Shown one piece after another: positions 8,379 through 16,228 of a DNA stretch of 64,000 nucleotides; within the stretch, counting starts at the first letter, position 1, and each line of letters begins with the position of its first letter. Location: positions 124,001-188,000 of the forward strand of contig NC_014960.1 in the NCBI RefSeq assembly GCF_000199675.1, given 5' to 3'. Source of the DNA: Anaerolinea thermophila UNI-1 (GTDB lineage: Bacteria; Chloroflexota; Anaerolineae; Anaerolineales; Anaerolineaceae). The notes beneath the pieces were generated by a model that saw nothing but the letters and a program-made list of their open reading frames with translations, ran no database searches and was not told the DNA's origin. The position numbers were made by a program, and so were the translations under genes.

Positions 8379-10187
8379 ATGCTCTCGAAGGCGCAAGAAC
8401 GGTATGAAGATTCCCACATCTTCCGCGTTCGGCATTCCTGCTCGCACATCATGGCGCAGGCGGTGCTGGAACTGTTCCCCAATGCCAAGTACGCTATCGG
8501 TCCCGCCATTGAGGATGGCTTTTACTACGATTTCGACCTGCCCCGCACCCTCACGCCAGAGGATTTGGAGCACATCGAAAAGCGCATGAAAGAAATCATC
8601 AAGGGCAATCACGACTTCATCCGCCAGGAAGTCTCTGCCGAGGAAGCCCGGCAGATTTTCAAGGATCAGCCCTACAAGTTAGAGTTGATTGACGGGCTGG
8701 AAAAGGGCGAGGTGGACGAGGACGGCAATCCGCTTGAGGAAAAGCCGGTTATCTCTATCTACAAGCACGACAAATTCGTGGACCTGTGCCGCGGTCCGCA
8801 CGTTGCCAACACCCGCGAAATCAACCCCAAAGCCGTCAAACTGATGCAGGTTTCTGGCGCTTACTGGCGTGGCGATGAACACAACCCCATGCTCCAGCGC
8901 ATCTACGGCACGGCATGGGAGACGCCCGAGGAACTGGAGCAGTACCTGTGGCGTCTGGAAGAAGCCAAAAAGCGCGATCACCGCAAACTGGGCAAGGAAC
9001 TGGACATCTACCTCTTCGACGATGAAATCGGTCCCGGCTTGCCGCTGTGGACGCCGCGCGGCGGCGCCATCATCGAGGAAATCGAGAAACTCGCCAAAGA
9101 GATGGAGTTCAAGTACGGCTACGAGCGCGTGCGCACCCCGCACCTTGCCAAAGAAGACCTGTACCTGCGCAGTGGTCACCTGCCCTACTATGCCGAGAGC
9201 ATGTACCCGCCCATGGAACTGGAGGGCGTGCGTTACTACGTCAAGCCGATGAACTGCCCGATGCACCACAAAATCTTTGCCAGCAAGCCGCGCAGTTACC
9301 GCGAACTGCCAGTGCGCCTGGCGGAGTACGGCACCTGCTACCGCTACGAGAAGAGCGGCGAACTCTTCGGGCTGATGCGCGTGCGCTCCATGCAGATGAA
9401 CGACTCGCATATCTACTGCTCCGAAGAGCAGTTTGAGCAGGAATTTGTGGGCGTGATTCATCTCTACCTGGAGTACTTCCGCCTGTTCGGCATTCAGGAC
9501 TACCTGATGCGCCTGAGCACGCACCATCCGCGCGGACTGGGCAAGAAATACGTCAACAATCCCGAATTGTGGCGCAAGACCGAGGACATGGTGCGCAAGG
9601 CGCTGGACAACAACGGCATCCCCTACGTGGAGATTGCCGACGAAGCCGCTTTCTACGGTCCCAAGATTGATGTGCAGGTCAAGAGCGCCATTGGGCGCGA
9701 GTTCACCCTGGCGACCAATCAGGTGGACTTTGCTCAGCCGGAACGCTTCGACCTGAAGTTCATCAACGAGAAGGGCGAGGAAGAGCGCCCGCTGATTATC
9801 CACCGCGCGCCATTAAGCACCCACGAGCGCCTCATCGGCTTCCTGCTGGAGCATTACGCCGGGGCATTCCCGGTGTGGCTCTCGCCGGAGCAGGTGCGCA
9901 TCATCCCCATCACCGATGCGCAGAACGAGTACGCCAAACAACTGGAGCGCCGTCTGCGGGCGCTGGAAGTGCGCGCCACTGCCGACCTGGACTCGGACCG
10001 CATGAACGCCAAGATTCGCAAAGCCCAACTGCTGAAGATTCCCTACATGCTGGTGGTGGGCGAGCGCGAAGCCCAAGCCGGAGCGGTGGCTCTGCGCAAG
10101 CGCGACGGCACGCAACAGACCCTCTCGGTGGATGAGTTTGTTGCCCTTCTGCAGGAAAAAATCTCCACCCGCGCCGCCGATTTGTAG
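8379..10187 (+). CDS. thrS: Threonyl-tRNA synthetase
   Basis: 602 residues from ATG 8379, preceded by AAGGAGG at 8368-8373. The frame is open further upstream, but that extension is the T-box RNA. The editing domain is present (HSCSHIMAQ and CRGPHV), followed by class II catalytic motifs (motif 2 around FRxE-like RYEKSGELFGLMRVR, motif 3 near APLSTHERLIGFLLEHY) and the anticodon-binding domain (from about 500). Usual bacterial ThrRS is about 640 residues with an N-terminal TGS domain; here the protein starts directly at the editing domain, so TGS is missing. Expression is controlled by the T-box. Confidence 0.95.
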   Translation: MLSKAQERYEDSHIFRVRHSCSHIMAQAVLELFPNAKYAIGPAIEDGFYYDFDLPRTLTPEDLEHIEKRMKEIIKGNHDFIRQEVSAEEARQIFKDQPYKLELIDGLEKGEVDEDGNPLEEKPVISIYKHDKFVDLCRGPHVANTREINPKAVKLMQVSGAYWRGDEHNPMLQRIYGTAWETPEELEQYLWRLEEAKKRDHRKLGKELDIYLFDDEIGPGLPLWTPRGGAIIEEIEKLAKEMEFKYGYERVRTPHLAKEDLYLRSGHLPYYAESMYPPMELEGVRYYVKPMNCPMHHKIFASKPRSYRELPVRLAEYGTCYRYEKSGELFGLMRVRSMQMNDSHIYCSEEQFEQEFVGVIHLYLEYFRLFGIQDYLMRLSTHHPRGLGKKYVNNPELWRKTEDMVRKALDNNGIPYVEIADEAAFYGPKIDVQVKSAIGREFTLATNQVDFAQPERFDLKFINEKGEEERPLIIHRAPLSTHERLIGFLLEHYAGAFPVWLSPEQVRIIPITDAQNEYAKQLERRLRALEVRATADLDSDRMNAKIRKAQLLKIPYMLVVGEREAQAGAVALRKRDGTQQTLSVDEFVALLQEKISTRAADL

Positions 10188-10213
10188 AAACCGGGCTGGT
10201 TAGTGCTGTCCCC

Positions 10214-10248
10214 CCCCTCGCCCTTCAGGACAAAGGGCGAGGGGTTTT
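10214..10248 (+). terminator. Intrinsic terminator of thrS
   Basis: 12-bp perfect stem CCCCTCGCCCTT / AAGGGCGAGGGG (10214-10225 and 10233-10244) with a 7-nt loop, followed by TTTT. Confidence 0.9.
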
Positions 10249-10324
10249 AATCTTCCATACCAACCGCGGGAGTTTTGTGTCACAATTAACCTGTCTGCAT
10301 TCCTGATGGACCGGAGGCGGGTTC

Positions 10325-12421
10325 ATGACTCTTCCTCAAGATTATCTGGAGCGGGTGTACGCCGGCGTGCTGGGCAAAATCATCGGCGTTTATCTGGGGC
10401 GCCCCTTTGAGGGCTGGACGTACGAGCAAATCCTTGAGCGGCTGGGCGAGATTCACTACTACGTGCATGACCGCCTGGGCGTGCCGCTGGTGGTCACCGA
10501 TGACGACATCTCCGGCACGTTCACCTTCCTGCGGGCTTTGCCCGATTTCGGCAACACCTTTGACCTGACCGCCGAGCAAATCGGGCAGACCTGGCTCAAT
10601 TACCTGGTGGAGAACCGCACGGTGTTGTGGTGGGGCGGGATGGGCAACTCCACCGAGCACACTGCCTACCTGCGCCTGAAGCACGGTATTCCCGCGCCGC
10701 GCTCCGGCTCGATGGCGCTGAACGGTAAGGTGGTAGCCGAGCAGATTGGCGCGCAGATTTTCATTGACGGCTGGGCGATGGTCTGCCCGGGCGAACCCGA
10801 CCGCGCCGCCGAACTGGCGCGCCGTGCCGCGCAGGTGAGCCACGACGGCGAAGCCGTCTTTGCCGCGCAGGTACTGGCGGCGATGGAAGCCCTGGCGTTC
10901 GTTGAACCCGACCTCAACCGCCTGCTGGATGAAGCCGTGCGTCTCATCCCGGGCGATTCGCTCATCTACCGCCTGATTGCCGACCTGCGCCATCAGCGTG
11001 CCCGCACCGATGACTGGCGCGAAACGCTGGCTTTCATCTTCCGCCATTACGGCTATGACCGCTACGGCGGCAATTGCCACGTGATTCCCAACCACGCGCT
11101 GATTCACCTGAGCCTGCTTTACGGTGGGGATGACTTCCAGCGCGCCTTGAGCATTGTCAACACCGCCGGGTGGGATACCGACTGCAACTCGGGCAACGTG
11201 GGCTGTCTGCTGGGCATCAAGAACGGGCTGGCGGGCTTGGATGCCGGTCCTGACTGGCGCATGCCGGTTGCCGATGCCCTCTACCTGCCCACCGCCGAGG
11301 GCGGCTCGTGCGTCACCGATGCTCTGCAGGTGGCGCAGTGGGTGGCGGGGATTGGCTGTGCCCTGCACGGCGAGCCGGCTCCCAAACTCAAAGGGGGTGT
11401 GCGCTTTTCCTTCGACCTGCCGGGCGCTCTGCAGGGTTTTACCGCGCTGGAAGGCGCGCCGGTGAGGCTGGAGAACGTCTGTGGGTACAGCGAACGCGGA
11501 CAGCGTGCACTGGCAATCCACTACGCTCACGTGGCGCCTGGGGTGCCGGCGCGGGTGGCGACGGCAACCTTCCTGCGCCCGGACGCTTTCCAGATGAAAA
11601 CCTACGACTTGTTTGGCTGTCCCACCCTCTATTCCGGGCAGGTGGTGAGCGCCGAAGTGTGCGCCGATGAACGCAACGCGGCAGTCGCGCAGGCGCGCCT
11701 CTTTATCGAGGTGTACGACGAGGACGACCGCCTGGTGTCCATCCCCGCGCCGGTGCAGAGCCTGGCGCCGGGCGGGCGACAGCGCTGGACGTGGCAGATT
11801 CCCGACACGCAGGCACGTCCCATTGCGCGGGTGGGGCTGGAAGTGCTGGACAGCGCCCATACCCCCGGGACGCTGTACCTCGACTGGCTGGACTGGCAGG
11901 GCGCGCCGCAGGTCTGCCTGACCCGACCGGCACGGCGCGGACAAGCCTGGCAGTTGGCATGGGTTAATGCGGTGAGCCATCTGGACACCTCGAACGAGCC
12001 TCTGCGCCTGATTCAGGACGAGGGGCGCGGACTGCTGGCGCAGGGCACGCTCGATTGGCGCGATGTGGAAGCGCAGGCGGTCTGTACGCCGCATCTGGCG
12101 CGGGCGTTCGGGCTGGCGGTGCGCGTGCAGGGGCTGGAACGTTACTACGCGCTGGTGCTGGCGCATCCCGGCACGGCGCGGCTGATCTGCCGCTGGTACG
12201 GCAAGGATGAGGTGCTTGCCGAAGTCCCGCTGGCGTGGGACTGGGGGCAAACGTTCACCCTCTCCCTGCGCGCCGAAGGGGTGCGCCTGACCGCCCTGGT
12301 GGACGGCGTGCCAGTGTTGCAGGCAGAGGATGCCCGCCTGCAGGGCGGCGCGGTGGGACTGCTCATCGAGGAAGGACGCCTGGGGGTGGAGCAGGTGTGC
12401 GTGCGTGGCAGGCAGGTTTGA
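10325..12421 (+). CDS. ADP-ribosylglycohydrolase-family protein with C-terminal beta-rich extension
   Basis: 698 residues. The first about 350 form the all-helical ADP-ribosylglycohydrolase (DraG/ARH) fold, with the two metal-binding signatures TDDDISGTF (near 58) and NTAGWDTDCNSGN (near 279). The remaining about 340 residues are not part of the canonical enzyme. They are beta-rich, and the last about 110 (QTFTLSLRAEGVRLTALVDG to the end) resemble a concanavalin/laminin-G type sandwich, suggesting carbohydrate or surface binding. No signal peptide is visible. The start follows GGAGG at 10314-10318. The family removes ADP-ribose or hydrolyses related N-glycosides; the substrate here is unknown. 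Confidence 0.8.
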   Translation: MTLPQDYLERVYAGVLGKIIGVYLGRPFEGWTYEQILERLGEIHYYVHDRLGVPLVVTDDDISGTFTFLRALPDFGNTFDLTAEQIGQTWLNYLVENRTVLWWGGMGNSTEHTAYLRLKHGIPAPRSGSMALNGKVVAEQIGAQIFIDGWAMVCPGEPDRAAELARRAAQVSHDGEAVFAAQVLAAMEALAFVEPDLNRLLDEAVRLIPGDSLIYRLIADLRHQRARTDDWRETLAFIFRHYGYDRYGGNCHVIPNHALIHLSLLYGGDDFQRALSIVNTAGWDTDCNSGNVGCLLGIKNGLAGLDAGPDWRMPVADALYLPTAEGGSCVTDALQVAQWVAGIGCALHGEPAPKLKGGVRFSFDLPGALQGFTALEGAPVRLENVCGYSERGQRALAIHYAHVAPGVPARVATATFLRPDAFQMKTYDLFGCPTLYSGQVVSAEVCADERNAAVAQARLFIEVYDEDDRLVSIPAPVQSLAPGGRQRWTWQIPDTQARPIARVGLEVLDSAHTPGTLYLDWLDWQGAPQVCLTRPARRGQAWQLAWVNAVSHLDTSNEPLRLIQDEGRGLLAQGTLDWRDVEAQAVCTPHLARAFGLAVRVQGLERYYALVLAHPGTARLICRWYGKDEVLAEVPLAWDWGQTFTLSLRAEGVRLTALVDGVPVLQAEDARLQGGAVGLLIEEGRLGVEQVCVRGRQV

Positions 12422-12535
12422 GTCTCCCGGTGGATGCGGGTCAATGGAATGGGGCAGAATCAAGCCTTTTTTGCTTCTGCAACCATTCTGTTCCGTGCCT
12501 TCTTTTGGTCTTTTTTTCCGAATCGGATGCAAATA

Positions 12536-12544
12536 TGCTAAACT
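12536..12544 (+). promoter_or_regulatory. Extended -10 element (TGC-TAAACT) just before a start codon
   Basis: TGC followed by TAAACT ends 7 nt before ATG 12552, so the transcript is predicted to begin at or next to the start codon. No Shine-Dalgarno is seen. See the finding on leaderless starts. Confidence 0.45.
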
Positions 12545-12551
12545 AATAGCG

Positions 12552-14360
12552 ATGAAACCCCTGCGCTGGCTGAACGCCGTGATTGGGGTGTTCCTGCTGG
12601 TGCTGGCAGGCGCCCCGATTCTGCCTGCCCGCGCGGAAGATTTCCCCCCCGACGAACCCGAACGCAAAGCCCTGATTACGGTGGAGTTCACCCGCTATTT
12701 CTGGTGGCTGGCGGAGTGGGAAGGCAATGAGGTGGTCTGCCGCCTGGCGGTAGAGCATGAAGGCATTCCCACCTACAACGAAATTGAAGGCTTGTGCGGT
12801 AAGAAGGTTGCTCAACGCTGGCTGGAAAGCAAGCCCTGCAACCTGGCAGAAACCCCCGCCGGGCTTTGTCCCGGCTTGTATGCCCTGGAGATTGGCTCTG
12901 AGCCTGCCAGCCGTGAGGTGGAAGTGACTCTGCCCCTGCCTTCGGTATGGATTCACCTGGAAGACTGCGCCCCTCTGCCCGGCGACCGCGCCTGTACGCG
13001 CATGCCTGTCCTGCGCCTGGAAGGACGCGAACCCCTGCCCAACGAGACCATTCTGAGCATTCAGGGCATCTTCAACGGCGAAGCCTTCACCTGCGCAGGG
13101 GCGGAGTGCCGCCTGCCGCTCCAGCCCACCGGTCAGGACGGCACGGTGATGGAGTTCTGGGCGGATTCCTCTTTTGGCGACTCCAGCGAGCATTACACGG
13201 CTCGCGTGCGCGTCCTGCCCTGGGGTGATTTCATGGACCCCGACGGCGGGGGGCGCGATGCCAGACTGTGGTACGTGGACATCCTTTCCACGCAGTACAC
13301 CGATGGCGAGATTGCCGCCTGTGCTTTCACCTGGCAATCCTTCCCCGATGTGAATGGCCCGCCGCAGTGGCTCACCACCCCGCCAAGCATCGAAGACCTG
13401 CGGACTGATACCGGCTTTTACTACCTTGCCGGGGCGCTCATCCAGAATGGACTGGTGGATACCAGCGCCTGCCTGGACGGCGGGCTGACGGCGGTAAATG
13501 TAGCCTCGGCTTGCGGGGTGGAAGCGGCGCGCCCTCTGCTCACCGAGTGGCAGAACCGCTTTGACGGTGAAATCTGGCAGGCGGCGCAGGACACGGGCGT
13601 CCCCGCGCGGTTGCTGAAGAACGTCTTTGCCCGCGAGAGTCAACTCTGGCCCGGGGTGTTCCACACCACCCGGGAAGCCGGGCTGGGGCAGTTGACCGAA
13701 AAAGGTGCGGATACCATCCTCTTGTGGAATCCGGAATTCTTCCGCCAGTTCTGCCCGCTGGTGTTGCATCAAAGCACCTGCGATTTGGGCTTTGGCAACC
13801 TCAAAGCCGCAGAGCAAGCCCTGCTGCGCGGAGCGCTGGTGCGCAAGGTGAATGCGTCCTGTCCGGATTGTCCCACCGGCATTGACATCTCCGAGGCGCA
13901 GTACAGTGTGCGCGTTTTTGCCGAGGGTTTGCTGGCAAACTGCGAGCAGACCGGGCGCATCCTGCGCAACCTGACCGGCATGGAGCCCGGGCGGTTGAGC
14001 CGTTACGATGATCTGTGGCGCTTTACGCTGGTGAATTACAATGCCGGGGCGGGCTGTCTCTCCACGGCGGCGCGGCGCGTGCTGAACAACGGCGAGGCGC
14101 TGACCTGGGAGAACCTTGCCGCGCAGTTAGACCCCGCCTGTCAGGGGGCAATTGGCTACGTGGAAGACATCAGCGGGGAGCGGCGCATCCTGCCCACGCC
14201 GACGCCCTGGCTGGGCGGCGCTCCCATTCAGGTGACCCCGCCGCGCGTGCTGGCAACGCCCACGCCCGCGCCGCTCTTCCCCACCGTTACGCCGACGGCG
14301 CAACCCACCCCCTCGAACGGTACACCCACCCCCACGCTTGAAGGCTATCTGTCCCCGTAA
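12552..14360 (+). CDS. Secreted lytic-transglycosylase-like protein
   Basis: 602 residues from ATG 12552. The frame is open upstream, but this start gives a clean signal peptide ending near PARAED. Residues about 60-330 are Cys-rich with no family I recognise. Residues about 345-540 look like an SLT/lysozyme-type domain: GVPARLLKNVFARESQLWPG carries the expected catalytic Glu in an ES pair, then AGLGQLTEKG and the YNAGAGCLSTAARRV segment of soluble transglycosylases. The last about 60 residues are Thr/Pro-rich (TPTPAPLFPTVTPTAQPTP), a surface-linker style tail. It is probably extracellular and acts on peptidoglycan or a related glycan. Confidence 0.7.
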   Translation: MKPLRWLNAVIGVFLLVLAGAPILPARAEDFPPDEPERKALITVEFTRYFWWLAEWEGNEVVCRLAVEHEGIPTYNEIEGLCGKKVAQRWLESKPCNLAETPAGLCPGLYALEIGSEPASREVEVTLPLPSVWIHLEDCAPLPGDRACTRMPVLRLEGREPLPNETILSIQGIFNGEAFTCAGAECRLPLQPTGQDGTVMEFWADSSFGDSSEHYTARVRVLPWGDFMDPDGGGRDARLWYVDILSTQYTDGEIAACAFTWQSFPDVNGPPQWLTTPPSIEDLRTDTGFYYLAGALIQNGLVDTSACLDGGLTAVNVASACGVEAARPLLTEWQNRFDGEIWQAAQDTGVPARLLKNVFARESQLWPGVFHTTREAGLGQLTEKGADTILLWNPEFFRQFCPLVLHQSTCDLGFGNLKAAEQALLRGALVRKVNASCPDCPTGIDISEAQYSVRVFAEGLLANCEQTGRILRNLTGMEPGRLSRYDDLWRFTLVNYNAGAGCLSTAARRVLNNGEALTWENLAAQLDPACQGAIGYVEDISGERRILPTPTPWLGGAPIQVTPPRVLATPTPAPLFPTVTPTAQPTPSNGTPTPTLEGYLSP

Positions 14361-14766
14361 AAAATCCGCTTTGAGGGGTGTGCCTGGGTGTCCTTGTGCA
14401 GTACTCTCACAGCGAGACCCGCGTCAGCGGGTCGAAGCAATCTCCCTGTGAGTGCATAAACTTACCGACTCTGTGGGAGGTTGCTTCGCCTCTTCGGGAG
14501 TGATGTGCAATCGCCACCGCGCTCTGAGCCTGCCGAAAGGCGCGGAAAAGTACCGCGAAGGCGCAAAGGACGTGAAGAGAAGGAGAGCGTGCGCCTCGGC
14601 TCGGCGAACGGGTACGCTTTGACTTCGGCGGAGATACAACTGCCCCTGCGCTACCAATCATCCGCAAAAATGTGACATCCGTCACTTTGTCTGACAATTG
14701 ACTTTTATTGCGATTCCCGTTAAACTGAATAAAATCCTGAATTTGTCTAATCAATCTTTCAAAAAC
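14361..14766 (+). other. Intergenic region with dispersed repeat fragments
   Basis: 406 bp without a convincing gene. At about 14524-14590 there are fragments of two dispersed repeat types also seen elsewhere here: GAGCCTGCCGAAAGGCGCGG, and an ACCGCGAAGGCGCAAAGGACG-like unit related to 60161-60190. An inverted pair AGCGAGACCCGC / GCGGGTCG lies near 14410-14433. The last 90 bp are AT-rich and probably hold the promoter of the deaminase gene. The short open frames here look fortuitous. Confidence 0.5.
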
Positions 14767-16158
14767 ATGACCACTCTGCTGGTAAAGAACATCTCGTTTC
14801 TTGTGACCATGGACGGCGCCCGACGGGAAATCGTCAACGGCGCCATTTTTGCCCGCGACGGCATCATCGAACAGGTCGGGCAAACGGCTGACCTGCCCGC
14901 CACAGCGGATCGGGTGCTGGATTTAAACGGCTACATCGTCTTCCCGGGGCTGATTAACACCCATCACCACTTCTATCAAACCCTCACCCGCGTGGTGCCG
15001 GCGGCGCAGGATGCCAACCTGTTCAACTGGCTGAAGACGCTCTACCCCATCTGGGCGCGCCTGACCCCTGAAGATATCTACATCTCCACCCAAACCGCGC
15101 TGGCGGAACTGGCGCTTTCGGGATGTACCACCGCCTCGGATCACCTGTACCTTTACCCCAACGGCTCGCGCCTGGACGACGAGATTGCCGCGGCGCGCGA
15201 AGTGGGTCTGCGCCTGCACGCCTCGCGCGGCTCGATGAGTCTGGGCGAGAGCAAGGGCGGTTTGCCCCCCGACAGCGTGGTGGACAGCGAAGAACACATC
15301 CTGCGCGATTCTCAGCGCCTCATCGAGCAGTACCACGACCCCAAGCCGGGTTCGATGGTGCAGATTGTCCTGGCGCCGTGTTCGCCCTTCTCCGTCACCG
15401 GCGACCTGATGCGCGAAAGCGCCGTGCTGGCGCGTCAGTACGGGGTGCATCTGCACACCCATCTGGCAGAGACGCAGGATGAAGAGGTCTTCTGCCTGCA
15501 AAAGTTCGGCATGCGCCCGGTGGAGTACATGGAATCGCTCGGCTGGGTAGGTAATGACGTCTGGTTTGCCCATGCCGTGCATGTCAACCCGGCGGAGATT
15601 GAGGTCTTTGCCCATACCGGATGCGGCGTAGCGCACTGCCCCTCATCCAATATGCGCCTGGCAAGCGGCATTGCCCCGGTGATGCCCTACATCAAGGCGG
15701 GCGTCAAGGTGGGCTTGGGCGTGGATGGCTCGGCATCCAACGACGGCTCGCACATGCTAGAGGAAGTGCGCCAAGCCATGCTGCTGGCGCGCCTCTCGGC
15801 GGGCTTGCAGGGCGCTTCGCTCTCCGGGCAGGATGCACCCCCGCTGATGACCGCGCGGCAGGCGCTGGAACTGGGCACGCGCGGCGGCGCGGCGGTGCTG
15901 GGACGAAACGATATCGGCGCGCTGGAAGCGGGCAAATGCTGTGACTTTGCCGCCATCCGTCTGGACCGCCTGACGTATGCCGGCGCGCAACACGACCCGG
16001 TAGCGGCGCTGGCGTTCTGCGCTCCGCAGAACGTGGATATCCTCTCGGTGGGCGGTAATCTGGTGGTCGAGGACGGTCAACTGCGCACGGTGGACGTGCC
16101 TCGACTGGTGGAGCGGCACAACCGCGCCGCCCAGCGATTGGTGACCGGCGAGGCATGA
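14767..16158 (+). CDS. Amidohydrolase, 8-oxoguanine deaminase-like (SsnA/TrzN-type subfamily)
   Basis: 463 residues from ATG 14767. The frame is open 23 codons further, but that stretch is AT-rich non-coding-looking sequence. The amidohydrolase metal site is visible: GLINTHHHFYQTLTR, HLHTHLAETQDE, a downstream His (WFAHAVHV) and the Asp in GLGVDGSASND. The HHHFYQTLTR and SLGESKGGLPPDS segments are the ones I associate with 8-oxoguanine deaminases. The neighbours (adenine deaminase, YgeY/YgeW/carbamate kinase) support a purine-salvage or catabolic role. It is ended by its own terminator (16164-16196). Guanine- or s-triazine-type substrates are alternatives. Confidence 0.82.
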   Translation: MTTLLVKNISFLVTMDGARREIVNGAIFARDGIIEQVGQTADLPATADRVLDLNGYIVFPGLINTHHHFYQTLTRVVPAAQDANLFNWLKTLYPIWARLTPEDIYISTQTALAELALSGCTTASDHLYLYPNGSRLDDEIAAAREVGLRLHASRGSMSLGESKGGLPPDSVVDSEEHILRDSQRLIEQYHDPKPGSMVQIVLAPCSPFSVTGDLMRESAVLARQYGVHLHTHLAETQDEEVFCLQKFGMRPVEYMESLGWVGNDVWFAHAVHVNPAEIEVFAHTGCGVAHCPSSNMRLASGIAPVMPYIKAGVKVGLGVDGSASNDGSHMLEEVRQAMLLARLSAGLQGASLSGQDAPPLMTARQALELGTRGGAAVLGRNDIGALEAGKCCDFAAIRLDRLTYAGAQHDPVAALAFCAPQNVDILSVGGNLVVEDGQLRTVDVPRLVERHNRAAQRLVTGEA

Positions 16159-16163
16159 ATTTC

Positions 16164-16196
16164 AAACCCCAAAGGTGTTCCCTTTGGGGTTTCTTT
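16164..16196 (+). terminator. Intrinsic terminator between the deaminase and ade
   Basis: 12-bp perfect stem AAACCCCAAAGG / CCTTTGGGGTTT (16164-16175 and 16181-16192), a 5-nt loop and a T-rich tail. Confidence 0.85.
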
Positions 16197-16228
16197 CAAC
16201 CGCTATGGTGGAAAGGCAGGTGAAACGC

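Noticed and set aside
10286..12691. 801-codon open frame antisense to the ADP-ribosylglycohydrolase gene
   Set aside because: Low-complexity His/Gln/Arg/Gly-rich translation with no domain; it mirrors the high-GC third-position pattern of the real gene on the plus strand.
14698..14766. 23-codon N-terminal extension of the 8-oxoguanine deaminase-like gene
   Set aside because: AT-rich, no Shine-Dalgarno, and family homology begins at MTTLLVKN (14767).
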